DNA from: UBA2965 sp036526135
GTDB lineage: Bacteria > Pseudomonadota > Gammaproteobacteria > Pseudomonadales > Azotimanducaceae
Length of the DNA: 64,000 bases
NCBI GenBank assembly: GCA_036526135.1
Contig: DATCZA010000041.1
Span: 1-64,000, forward strand
Direction: 5' to 3'
Each line of letters begins with the position of its first letter. Positions within the stretch are counted from its first letter, which is position 1. The notes under the pieces are model-generated. The model was not told where the DNA came from, did not search any database, and saw only the letters and a program-made list of their open reading frames with translations. The translations under genes were made by a program, and so were the position numbers. Below are positions 9,565 to 17,357 of the stretch, one piece after another.

Positions 9565-9615
9565 ATTCTTAGCGGCCTCACCGGCTGTGCTGGCAGCCCG
9601 GCCACTCGCCGCCGG

Positions 9616-10410
9616 TTACGGAACGCGACCGGTTACGAGAAACTGGGGCAATACGGCCAGGTAGGTTTTGTCGTCCAGCGCGCGGTCGATGTCGGAGATG
9701 AACGCATCGACGTCCGCTCTGTCGACCTGGCCGGATGTGAGCGCGTAACCGGCCATGTTGTGCAGAACGCCGCGCAGGGCGCCGGTCGTGTCGGCGGCGG
9801 CGAGGACCTGAACGCGCACATCGTCGAATCCGGCGCGGCGGAACATGCCGTACAGGCTGCGGCCGATCAGGGGTGTCCGAAAAGCCACCGCGGCTGCGGA
9901 CATGATCCGGGCGAACGGCTCGCGGGCCGGTTCGAAGACCACTGCACCCCAGTCGCTGTCGCTGACGTGGGCAATGCCGCCGGGCCGCAGAATTCGGTGG
10001 AACTCGTTGATGGTGGCCTGTGGATCCGGCACGTATTCGAGCACGTTCTTGCAGATCACCCGATCGACCGCGTGCGTGTCCATGGGGAACCTGTCGCCCG
10101 TGACGAGCCGGGTCTCGACGCGCTCTGCTACCCCCTCGTCTGCCGCCCGGGCCCGGGCGCGCTCGAGGAATTCGGCATTGATGTCGAGCCCGATGACCTT
10201 GCCCGTGCTTCCCACCCGACGCGCCAGCTCTACGGCTAGCCCCCCGGGACCACATCCGTAGTCCACGACGAGCTGGCCCGCGCCGATAGCGGCCGGAGCG
10301 ATCAGAACTTCCTGGCCCTCGCGCCAGGCGAACATGGCCTCATAGCGCGCCATGCGCTCGTCTTCGACGTCGAGCCAGTGGTCGCGGTAGTAGGTTGTCA
10401 GATCTGTCAT
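9616..10410 (-). CDS. SAM-dependent class I methyltransferase
   Basis: 264 residues. The SAM-binding motif I is clear (VVDYGCGPGG, about 48-57), followed by the acidic end of strand 2 (IGLDINAEFL) and the post-motif NVLEYVPDP typical of the methyltransferase 11 group. The C-terminal half has the long substrate-binding insertion seen in UbiE/COQ5-like enzymes, but the substrate is not deducible. It is transcribed in the same direction as the serine hydrolase gene upstream (gap 39 bases) and may be co-transcribed. It is convergent with the kinase operon. Confidence 0.85.
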   Translation of the reverse strand: MTDLTTYYRDHWLDVEDERMARYEAMFAWREGQEVLIAPAAIGAGQLVVDYGCGPGGLAVELARRVGSTGKVIGLDINAEFLERARARAADEGVAERVETRLVTGDRFPMDTHAVDRVICKNVLEYVPDPQATINEFHRILRPGGIAHVSDSDWGAVVFEPAREPFARIMSAAAVAFRTPLIGRSLYGMFRRAGFDDVRVQVLAAADTTGALRGVLHNMAGYALTSGQVDRADVDAFISDIDRALDDKTYLAVLPQFLVTGRVP

Positions 10411-10449
10411 GGAGGAAATCCCATCAGGTGAGCGGCAATTGGGTCCTTA

Positions 10450-11661
10450 TCATCCGAGTTGCTCGTAAACCATCCGCTTGAATTCCTGACTGAAGGGGTG
10501 CCAGAAGCCGGGCATTCGCTGGGTCATGCAGACGCCGGCTATGCCGGCCCGCGGCGCCATCCAGGAGTGGGTTCCCGCGATGCCTCCCCAGTGATACTCG
10601 CCGACCGCAGTCTCCGGTTCGCCGTCGGCGGGCGCCTGCTTGAGTGCAAACCCGAGCCCGAAGACGTTGTCTTTCATTTCCCACATGGGGAAGTGCACGC
10701 TCACCCCGTCAGCCAGCTGGTTGGTCCGCATCAGCTCGAGGGTTTCGGCCTGGAGCAGCCGCACGCCGTGCCACTCCCCGCCTTTGATCAACGCCCGCAG
10801 AAACGTCACGTAGTCCGCGACGGTGGAGACCAGGCCGTGGCCGCCGGCCAGCATGGCGTGGGGTCTGGAGTACATGCCGCTCAGCGGATCGTCGGCTTTG
10901 TTCAGCCCTCCTTTCATGGGCGCGAACAGGTCGACGGGCGCATACATGGTCGTAAACCGATGCTGCTTCTCGGCCGGCACGTGGAAGTCGGTATCCGCCA
11001 TTCCCAGGGGATCCAGAATGCGCTCTTTGAGAAAAACATCGAAACGCTGGCCGGAGATCACTTCGATGACCCTGGCGGTGACGTCGGTGCTGACGCTGTA
11101 GCGCCAGTTGGTCCCGGGTTGAAAGGCGAGCGGAAGCCGGCTGACCACCTCACAGAGGTTCTCGAGCGTCCCGTCGGTGTCGCTAAGGAGGTGCAGACCT
11201 GCCTGGGCGTAGAGCTGATCAACTACCGAAGTCGGCTCGAAGACGCCGTAGGAAAGACCGGCCGAATGGCTCAGGATCTGCCGCATGGTGATGGGGGATC
11301 GGGCGGGCTCGACGTCTTTCGCGGATTTCGCCCCCGGCCGCAGCACCTGCAGGTCGGAGAACGACGGTATGAATCGCGCAACCGGGTCGTCCAGCTCGAA
11401 GCGTTTCTCCTCGAAGAGCATCATGGCCGCCACGGAGGTGACGATCTTGGTGTTGGAGTACATGCGGAAAATCGCGTCCTCGCGCAGGGGCTCGCGGGAT
11501 TCCAGATCCATGTAGCCGAGCGTGCGGTAGTCGAGCACGTCGGTGCCCCGCATCACGAGGCAGACGCAGTGAGGGATGATCCGCTCATCGACGTACCACT
11601 GCATCCGGGCGTGCAGGGCAGAGAAGTCGATCTGCGTCGGCAGGATGTCGAGCGTTGCCAT
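10450..11661 (-). CDS. Serine hydrolase of the beta-lactamase / class C-like esterase family
   Basis: 403 residues. The nucleophile motif SxxK is SNTK (Ser69, Lys72), the second-motif Tyr is Tyr188 in WRYSV, and an HWGG segment near residue 350 takes the place of the KTG motif. There is no signal peptide, so this is a cytoplasmic esterase or amidase rather than a periplasmic beta-lactamase. Members hydrolyse small esters, lactones or D-amino-acid amides; the substrate here is unknown. It is divergent from the SIMPL and nitrile hydratase genes. Confidence 0.85.
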   Translation of the reverse strand: MATLDILPTQIDFSALHARMQWYVDERIIPHCVCLVMRGTDVLDYRTLGYMDLESREPLREDAIFRMYSNTKIVTSVAAMMLFEEKRFELDDPVARFIPSFSDLQVLRPGAKSAKDVEPARSPITMRQILSHSAGLSYGVFEPTSVVDQLYAQAGLHLLSDTDGTLENLCEVVSRLPLAFQPGTNWRYSVSTDVTARVIEVISGQRFDVFLKERILDPLGMADTDFHVPAEKQHRFTTMYAPVDLFAPMKGGLNKADDPLSGMYSRPHAMLAGGHGLVSTVADYVTFLRALIKGGEWHGVRLLQAETLELMRTNQLADGVSVHFPMWEMKDNVFGLGFALKQAPADGEPETAVGEYHWGGIAGTHSWMAPRAGIAGVCMTQRMPGFWHPFSQEFKRMVYEQLG

Positions 11662-11743
11662 GATGTCGCTCCCGGGCGCGGCCAGCGGACGATTCTACCG
11701 CCAGCCGTCCCAGAATGGCGTGTGTTGGGTGGCCGGGCAGAAT

Positions 11744-11777
11744 GGTACGTGCAAGTACCGTCCCGGACGTTCCGGGA
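11744..11777. promoter_or_regulatory. Two adjacent inverted repeats in a divergent intergenic region
   Basis: GGTAC-N6-GTACC (11744-11759) is followed directly by TCCCGGA-CGT-TCCGGGA (11761-11777), both perfect. They lie between the divergent hydrolase and SIMPL starts. They could be operators for dimeric regulators or RNA hairpins in a leader. No T-tract follows, so a terminator is unlikely. Confidence 0.35.
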
Positions 11778-11822
11778 ACTCGGCCATTACTCTCGATGCG
11801 GCGTCCGCGGCAGCGGTATTCG

Positions 11823-11879
11823 TCACCGAGCTTGAAGCCGCCCACCGGGCTGGAAGCGACCCACCGGGCTGGAAGCGAC
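11823..11879. repeat. 19-bp tandem repeat, three units
   Basis: Two identical 19-base units (11842-11860 and 11861-11879, beginning CCACCGGGCTGG) are preceded by a diverged third copy (11823-11841, five mismatches). The array sits in the non-coding region before the SIMPL gene. Exact identity of the last two units suggests recent slippage duplication. Confidence 0.8.
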
Positions 11880-11930
11880 CCCGCATGATAGTGGATGATG
11901 GCGGGCCAGCTTGCCGCGGATTTCGTACGC

Positions 11931-12641
11931 ATGACCGATTCGAGGGGCAATTTCATTCCCGGGCTGCTCGTTGCCATCGGCCTCGCCGTCGCCGGCTACC
12001 TGATAGGTCAGGGATTCGTCCACGCGCGGGTTTTAGACCGCAGCGTGGAGGTCAAGGGTCTGGCCGAGCGCGAGGTGCCGGCAGACACCGCCATCTGGCC
12101 GGTGCAGATCGTGGCCGCTGGGGACGATCTGCAAGCGCTTCTGGTGCAGATCGAGGGGCAGAGCGGGCGGGTCGTCGGGTTTCTCGCCGATCTCGGCTTT
12201 ACGCCCGGGGAAGTCAGCGTCGGCGCGCCCAACGTGCTCGATCGTCAGGCCCAGAATTTCGGAGATCCCAACACCCGCTTCCGCTACTCGGTGGCCCAGA
12301 CGATCACCGTGTTCACCGAAGCGGTCGCGACCGTGCGGGAGGCTGGCGGGCGGCTGCTAGAGCTCGGCAAAGAGGGCATCGTGGTGACCCAGAACAACTA
12401 CGACCTGCGCACGCAGTACCTCTTCAATGGCCTCAACGACATCAAGCCGGAAATGATCGAAGAGGCAACCCGGAATGCCCGGCGCGTTGCGGAAAAGTTT
12501 GCTGGGGACTCGGACAGCGTACTCGGCAAGATCCGATCGGCCCGCCAGGGTCAGTTTTCGATTCAGGACCGGGACAGCAACAACCCGCACATCAAGCGCG
12601 TCCGCGTGGTATCTACGCTCGAGTACTATCTGGTGGACTGA
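11931..12641 (+). CDS. SIMPL (DUF541) domain-containing protein
   Basis: 236 residues from ATG 11931; in-frame ATGs at 11895 and 11898 are alternatives and none has a good ribosome site. A membrane anchor or signal segment lies at about 7-25 (GLLVAIGLAVAGYLIGQGF). The rest is the SIMPL fold: VEVKGLAEREVPADTAIW at the start and an Asn/Gln-rich centre (TQNNYDLRTQYLF). SIMPL proteins are periplasmic or membrane-linked beta-alpha proteins of uncertain role, some tied to oxidative stress. It lies 53 bases upstream of the nitrile hydratase genes in the same direction and may share their transcript. Confidence 0.8.
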   Translation: MTDSRGNFIPGLLVAIGLAVAGYLIGQGFVHARVLDRSVEVKGLAEREVPADTAIWPVQIVAAGDDLQALLVQIEGQSGRVVGFLADLGFTPGEVSVGAPNVLDRQAQNFGDPNTRFRYSVAQTITVFTEAVATVREAGGRLLELGKEGIVVTQNNYDLRTQYLFNGLNDIKPEMIEEATRNARRVAEKFAGDSDSVLGKIRSARQGQFSIQDRDSNNPHIKRVRVVSTLEYYLVD

Positions 12642-12694
12642 GTGGCCGGGCATTTACCGCGCCCGTCTGCTGTCGGCGGCTAAAGGAGGACACA

Positions 12695-13378
12695 TTGAAC
12701 GGCATTCACGACCTCGGCGGGATGACGTGCTTCGGGCCCATCGTTCGGGAAGACGACGAGCCTGTCTTTCACTCGGACTGGGAGCGCCGCGTCTTCGCGA
12801 TGAACATGCTCAGCATGGGGCAGTTCGGCTCCCTCGATCAGGCGCGGCACGCCATCGAGCGGATGGATCCGGCAGCCTATCTGAGCACGTCTTACTACGA
12901 GCACTGGCTTGCCGGGATCGAAATCCTGGGAAGGGACTCGGGACTGCTGATGGATGCTGAGATCGCCAGCGGGAGGAGCGAGCACACCTCCACGCCGTCC
13001 CGCCCGCCGCTGGATCCCGAATTCGTGGACGCGATGGTTCGCTCCGGATCGCCATCGACACGCCCGGTGAGCAGACGGCCGACCTTCGACGTGGGCGACT
13101 CGGTCCGGGCGCGGAATCTGGACGTTCGGGGACACACCCGCCTTCCCCGGTACGTTCGGGGAAAGCGGGGCGTCGTCAGCGCCGTTCACGGCACGCATGT
13201 CTTCCCCGACACGTCGGCCCATGGTCTGGGCGAGAATCCTCAGCCGCTGTACAACGTGCGCTTCGAGGCGGACGAGTTGTGGGGCGACAACCTTGCGCGA
13301 AGGGACTGCGTCCACATCGATCTCTGGGAAGATTATCTGGAGGCGTCGCCCGTGGAGGGGAGATCTCATGAGCAATGA
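12695..13378 (+). CDS. nthB: Nitrile hydratase subunit beta
   Basis: 227 residues from TTG 12695. This start is chosen because AAAGGAGG (12682-12689) is five bases upstream and the protein then begins NGIHDLGGM, the conserved family N-terminus. Other family marks are EPVFHSDWERRVFA, YYEHWL and the C-terminal SH3-like domain with LPRYVRGKRG, HVFPDTSAHG and PQPLYNVRF. With the alpha subunit it hydrates nitriles to amides in the cytoplasm. The gene order beta-alpha-accessory is the one usual for cobalt-type enzymes. Its 3' end overlaps the alpha gene by 11 bases. A longer in-frame extension to 11576 crosses non-coding sequence and is not real. Confidence 0.93.
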   Translation: MNGIHDLGGMTCFGPIVREDDEPVFHSDWERRVFAMNMLSMGQFGSLDQARHAIERMDPAAYLSTSYYEHWLAGIEILGRDSGLLMDAEIASGRSEHTSTPSRPPLDPEFVDAMVRSGSPSTRPVSRRPTFDVGDSVRARNLDVRGHTRLPRYVRGKRGVVSAVHGTHVFPDTSAHGLGENPQPLYNVRFEADELWGDNLARRDCVHIDLWEDYLEASPVEGRSHEQ

Positions 13379-14027
13379 CCACGACAACGACCATGACCAT
13401 GACCACGGTGGTCCCCCGAATCCCTATCATGCGGCCTCCCGCTCAGACGATGAAAACCGGGCGCTCGAAGAGCGCGTCGGTCGTATCGAATCCCTGTTGC
13501 TGGAGAAAGGGCTCGTCAGGCAGGACGCGCTGGACCGCATTGCCGACATATACGAGAACGACCTCGGACCCATGAACGGTGCCAAGGTGGTGGCTCGAGC
13601 CTGGGTGGACGCCGCCTTCAAGCAGCGCCTGCTGGAGGACGCGTCGGCCGCCATCGGCGAACTCGGCTACGGTGGGCTCCAGGGGGAGCATATGGTGGTG
13701 GTTGAGAACACCCCGGAGGTTCACAACGTCGTGGTCTGCACGCTCTGCTCCTGCTATCCGTGGCCCGTCCTGGGCCTGCCGCCCGCCTGGTACAAGAGCC
13801 CGGCTTACCGGTCGCGGGTGGTCATCGATCCCCGCAGCGTGCTCGAGGAGTTCGGTACCGCCGTGGACGACGACGTGGAGGTGCGCGTGTGGGACAGCAG
13901 CGCGGAGATCCGCTATCTGGTGCTCCCGGAGCGGCCGACGGGGACCGAAACGCTCACCGAGGATCAGCTGGCCGAACTCGTCGAGCGCGACGCGATGATC
14001 GGCGTGACCCGGGTTGCCGCGCCGTGA
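13368..14027 (+). CDS. nthA: Nitrile hydratase subunit alpha, cobalt type
   Basis: 219 residues; ATG 13368 follows GGAGGGG. The metal-binding claw is Cys124-Thr-Leu-Cys127-Ser-Cys129 followed by YPWPVLGLPP. Thr at the second position marks the cobalt group (iron enzymes have Ser), by established family knowledge. Cys127 and Cys129 are those oxidised to sulfinic and sulfenic acid in the mature enzyme. The N-terminus is a His/Asp repeat (residues 4-13) that could bind metal ions. It is translationally coupled to the beta gene upstream and to the accessory gene downstream (overlap of 4 bases). No cobalt transporter gene is nearby. Confidence 0.95.
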   Translation: MSNDHDNDHDHDHGGPPNPYHAASRSDDENRALEERVGRIESLLLEKGLVRQDALDRIADIYENDLGPMNGAKVVARAWVDAAFKQRLLEDASAAIGELGYGGLQGEHMVVVENTPEVHNVVVCTLCSCYPWPVLGLPPAWYKSPAYRSRVVIDPRSVLEEFGTAVDDDVEVRVWDSSAEIRYLVLPERPTGTETLTEDQLAELVERDAMIGVTRVAAP

Positions 14028-14320
14028 CCGGTGAGCGGGAAGCCGCGCCCCTCATCGCGGAGATGCCGGCACCGGCGGCGCTGCCGCGCAAGAGCGGGGA
14101 AATGGTCTTTCACGATGAGTGGGAACGCCGTGCCTTCGCCATGGCGGTGAGCCTGGCCGAGCAGGGCGCTTTCGAGTGGTCGGAGTTTCAGCAGAAGCTC
14201 ATCGCGGCGATATCGGATGCGGAGCGGGATGACCCTCAGCAGCCCAGCCGGGGCTACTACGAAAGCTGGCTAGTGGCCCTGGAGGCTCTTCTGCAGGAGA
14301 AAGAGCTGCTTCCAGGCTAG
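14024..14320 (+). CDS. Nitrile hydratase accessory protein (P14K / self-swap chaperone type)
   Basis: 98 residues from GTG 14024, overlapping the alpha stop (GTGA). The sequence resembles the N-terminal part of the beta subunit: MVFHDEWERRAFAMAVSL matches the EPVFHSDWERRVFAMNML region, and GYYESWLVALEALL matches YYEHWLAGIEIL. Such small proteins load cobalt into the alpha subunit and are then exchanged for beta (self-subunit swapping). The similarity to beta is visible here; the function comes from family knowledge. Confidence 0.87.
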   Translation: MTGEREAAPLIAEMPAPAALPRKSGEMVFHDEWERRAFAMAVSLAEQGAFEWSEFQQKLIAAISDAERDDPQQPSRGYYESWLVALEALLQEKELLPG

Positions 14321-14416
14321 CTGCTGCGCGCCGTGGCGCGCCCTCGGTCATCGGTGAGCTCGCCGCCGGATGCGGTGAGTCCCCTGCGGCTGATACCATC
14401 GGCGCCGTCCTTTCAT

Positions 14417-15028
14417 GTGGCTGTGGTTTTGCGCCTGTATCTGATCGTCCTTTTGCTCTGGGCCGCGTCCGCTTCAGCCGCGCAGGCCGATTGGGAGCCT
14501 GTACGGAAGGTGCACGGTATCCAGGTCGAGGGTCTGATGATGCCGTCCGGTTTCCGGTCCCATCGTGCTCAGGTTGCCGTTTGCACCGATCTTGCGGATC
14601 TGCGTGCGTTCATTTCCGACACCTCGCGATTTCACGAGTGGATTCCCGATCTTGCCGAGGTGCGCCTGCTCGAGCAGTCCGACGACGGGGTCGTCTACTA
14701 CATGAGGAGCAAGGCGCCCTGGCCGGTGAAAGATCGAGACATGGTGTACCGGCTCTTCGGCGTGCCCGAGTCCGGGGACGCTGCCAGCGTGGCGCTCGCC
14801 ATCGAGGGCCTGCCCGGGCGGCTGCCCGAGGTGGATGGCGCCTATCGAATGCACGACGTTTCCGGTCAATGGCGCATATGGGAACGGGGTGACCGGCTCG
14901 ACGTGCAGCAGCAGATCTACCTCAACCCCGGGGACGTCCCGCGGATGTTCGCCAACCGCAGCATGTCGGCCAGCCTGGCCAGGACGCTCGGCAATCTGGC
15001 CTCGCGATACCCCTGCCCGAAGAGCTGA
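14417..15028 (+). CDS. START domain-containing secreted protein
   Basis: About 203 residues from GTG 14417 (GTG 14423 is also possible; neither has a strong ribosome site). A signal peptide (VVLRLYLIVLLLWAASASAAQA) is followed by a START/polyketide-cyclase-like fold: FISDTSRFHEWIPDLAEVRLL and VYYMRSKAPWPVKDRDMVY are typical of this helix-grip family. Such proteins bind hydrophobic ligands in a deep cavity; in bacteria the exported versions are poorly studied. It lies 96 bases after the nitrile hydratase accessory gene and may or may not be part of that operon. Confidence 0.78.
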   Translation: MAVVLRLYLIVLLLWAASASAAQADWEPVRKVHGIQVEGLMMPSGFRSHRAQVAVCTDLADLRAFISDTSRFHEWIPDLAEVRLLEQSDDGVVYYMRSKAPWPVKDRDMVYRLFGVPESGDAASVALAIEGLPGRLPEVDGAYRMHDVSGQWRIWERGDRLDVQQQIYLNPGDVPRMFANRSMSASLARTLGNLASRYPCPKS

Positions 15029-15051
15029 AGGATAGCAGCGACGTCGCGCGG

Positions 15052-16158
15052 CTATTGATACACGTCGATCATCTTGGCATCGGCGTGGAAGGGCAGCCGC
15101 TCGCAGAAACCATCCTTCAGCGGCAGCGAGGCGTGCCGCCACATCGGCTCCCAGCAGCCGTGCCGCTCGAGCAGGGTTCTGGCTTCGGCCTGCTCATCCT
15201 CGGTGAGGCCCGCGAACGTCTCGCGCAGCTTCTTCAGGCACCAGACCCGATAGGGAGACCAGCGCGCACGGTGGTAGCGCACGCCGCCGACCTCCGCGTC
15301 GAAGCGCCTCAGGCCCGCTGCAACCGCGTCCACGTTGGCGCAGAGGTAGGGCAGGTAGTGCGTGCCGATCTCGTCCAGGATGGGCGCCCAGTCGTCGGGA
15401 ATACCGGCCGGAATTGCCATGCTGGAGTCCACGGGGCCGGCGTTCCACAGCCGGGCGATCCACTCGTAGACCGCGGGCGCGTCTCTGCGCATGATCTCGG
15501 CAGGGACCGGATCGAGCCCGAAGTGACGGAAGAAGGGGCCGGAGAAGCCGACGTCCGCCAGGCTGGGGCTGGCACCCAGCAGGAAGGGCCGGGATCGGAA
15601 GATCGTTTCGAGCTGTCCCAGGGTCCGCGAGTAGATGGCCTCCACACCCGGGACCTGGTCGGCGGTGATGCCGTCTCCCCTGGTGTAGCCGTTGCGTTGA
15701 CGCCGGGTGATGGCGCGACGCTTGACGAACATGGGCAGGTATACACCCCGCGTGAGCTCCTGGGCCAGATGGGCGCTGGCGAAGCGAGCGCCAACGTCGT
15801 AGAACCAGCGGTAGTGCATGGCCGGTCGCCAAAGCCACTCGTCGGCGTAATCTTCCAGCAGCAGGCTGAAGAACCGCTGCAGCGGATCGTGCGGAATCAC
15901 CGCCGGCTCGGGATACTCCCGCTCGAACCACCCGATGACGGGCGTGGTATCGGTCAGCCAGCGCCCGTCCCCAAGCCGTACCGCGGGCATCTGCGAGGAT
16001 CCGGTTCTGCTTTTGATGAGCTTGCGAACAGAGCCGGGGCCCAGGGGTTTGAGCTCGTAGGGTATGCCCTTGATGCGAAGGTAGTTTTCCAGCTTCCCCG
16101 TGAAGTACGAGATGCTCGACCCGTAAACGGTGACCGGCGCGATGGGCTCATCCGTCAT
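15052..16158 (-). CDS. Glutathione S-transferase family protein, large form
   Basis: 368 residues, long for a GST (usually 200-250). The N-terminal thioredoxin-like domain (about 8-85) starts VTVYGSSISYFTGKLENYL and has the cis-Pro/substrate segment SSQMPAVRLGDGRWLTDT. The helical domain spans about 95-260 (PFLLGASPSLADVGF is the conserved GST C-terminal motif). About 100 extra residues follow that match no domain I recognise. Its start overlaps the O-methyltransferase stop by 11 bases, so the two form an operon, perhaps for detoxification or a small aromatic compound (inference). Confidence 0.8.
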   Translation of the reverse strand: MTDEPIAPVTVYGSSISYFTGKLENYLRIKGIPYELKPLGPGSVRKLIKSRTGSSQMPAVRLGDGRWLTDTTPVIGWFEREYPEPAVIPHDPLQRFFSLLLEDYADEWLWRPAMHYRWFYDVGARFASAHLAQELTRGVYLPMFVKRRAITRRQRNGYTRGDGITADQVPGVEAIYSRTLGQLETIFRSRPFLLGASPSLADVGFSGPFFRHFGLDPVPAEIMRRDAPAVYEWIARLWNAGPVDSSMAIPAGIPDDWAPILDEIGTHYLPYLCANVDAVAAGLRRFDAEVGGVRYHRARWSPYRVWCLKKLRETFAGLTEDEQAEARTLLERHGCWEPMWRHASLPLKDGFCERLPFHADAKMIDVYQ

Positions 16159-16882
16159 CGCCTTGCCCCCGGTATACCGAGATCTCTACGGCATCCGGCA
16201 ACGACGTGTACTCGATGGTGGCCGGGCGGTTGGCCGAATCGTAGCGCCCGCAGTGACGGACGTAGTCCAGGTAAGCGTCCGCGCCGAACAGCTCGCCCAC
16301 GTTGTCTGCTACCACGACGGAGCCCGGCGCGATCAACCCTTGGGTTTCGATCAGCTGCAGATCCTGGAGGTAGAGGTCCTTCCAATGATCCAGAAACACG
16401 AGATCGAAGCTCCCCTCGAGTGTCGGGATCACGTCGCTCGAGCTGCCGTGCACCACCTCTACGCGCCCATCGAGACCCGCGTGCGCTATGTTGCCCCGTG
16501 CGGCCCGCACGTTGTCGGCATTCACCTCTACGGAGGTGATGTTCGTGCCCGGCCCGAGAACGTCTGCCATGTAGATCGACGAGTAACCGGCGTAGGCGCC
16601 CAGCTCCAGGACGCGCGGATCGCGGTCCAGCGCCGCTCTGGCCTCGGCAATGACCTTGTCCTTCTCCGGGCCGATGCTCATCATCCAGCGCACCGACGTT
16701 GCGAACTCGTCGAGCTTGCGGAGCACGTCCTGGGGGTTGTGCCGTTCGGCATGCGCTGCGACGTGCTCCATGGCTCGAAGCGCCCTGGGCGGCGCGCCGG
16801 TGGCGCGGTCGATCAGGGCGTGCCACATGTTCCGGCTGGTGAATCCCAGCGCCGAGGGTGCGAGAAAGCGCCACATCTGCAT
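16148..16882 (-). CDS. Class I O-methyltransferase, catechol O-methyltransferase-like
   Basis: 244 residues. The start at 16882 is chosen because AAGGAGG lies seven bases upstream; an in-frame ATG at 16936 has no such site. SAM-binding motif VLELGAYAGYSS, the acidic SVEVNADNV and the metal/substrate segment VFLDHWKDLY are those of COMT-type enzymes, which use Mg2+ to methylate catechol hydroxyls. First gene of an operon with the large GST. The substrate is unknown. Confidence 0.85.
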   Translation of the reverse strand: MQMWRFLAPSALGFTSRNMWHALIDRATGAPPRALRAMEHVAAHAERHNPQDVLRKLDEFATSVRWMMSIGPEKDKVIAEARAALDRDPRVLELGAYAGYSSIYMADVLGPGTNITSVEVNADNVRAARGNIAHAGLDGRVEVVHGSSSDVIPTLEGSFDLVFLDHWKDLYLQDLQLIETQGLIAPGSVVVADNVGELFGADAYLDYVRHCGRYDSANRPATIEYTSLPDAVEISVYRGQGDDG

Positions 16883-17013
16883 GATGGGACCTCCTTGGGT
16901 TGATGCCGATTTCGCTGGCACGAGATCGTACCGCAAATCGCCCGACTGCTTTTGCCATCAGCCGTTAGCGGCTAAGGTTGCGGGTTAATTGCCAACCGAC
17001 CCGGTGACCCGCC

Positions 17014-17352
17014 ATGGACGAGATCCGCAGCTATCACTACGACCCTGAGAAGTTCGAGCCCTACAGGAAGTGGGCGCTCGAGGAAGCCATACCGTTTCTG
17101 AAAGACAATCTGAACATAGTCGGCTTCTGGCTCGACAACGGCAAAGCGCCGGAGGTCGGCGGCACGTCGCCCATGGACATGCCGCTGGGCAGCGCGAACG
17201 TCACCTGGGTCATCCGCTGGGACAGCGAAGAGGACCGCGAAGCGGGTCATGCCAGGATATTCGGCGGCCAGGAATGGCAGGACATCTGGTCCCGTCACCC
17301 CGACGCCAACGGCTACCTGCAGATGGAGGCGCGTTTCGCCGATCCCGTCTGA
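17014..17352 (+). CDS. NIPSNAP-like family protein
   Basis: 112 residues: a single dimeric alpha-beta barrel (ferredoxin-like) domain starting DEIRSYHYDPEKFEPYRKWA and ending ANGYLQMEARFADPV, a pattern of NIPSNAP proteins. These are small cytoplasmic proteins of unclear role, often in catabolic loci. It is single-gene and convergent with the PQQ dehydrogenase, with only five bases between the stops. Confidence 0.75.
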   Translation: MDEIRSYHYDPEKFEPYRKWALEEAIPFLKDNLNIVGFWLDNGKAPEVGGTSPMDMPLGSANVTWVIRWDSEEDREAGHARIFGGQEWQDIWSRHPDANGYLQMEARFADPV

Positions 17353-17357
17353 GGGGG

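Noticed and set aside
11823..11879. CRISPR array
   Set aside because: The 19-bp units are directly adjacent with no spacers, and no cas gene is near.
11576..12694. 373-residue in-frame N-terminal extension of nitrile hydratase beta
   Set aside because: The extension runs over non-coding repeats and the SIMPL gene in another frame; the family N-terminus and the ribosome site both place the start at 12695.
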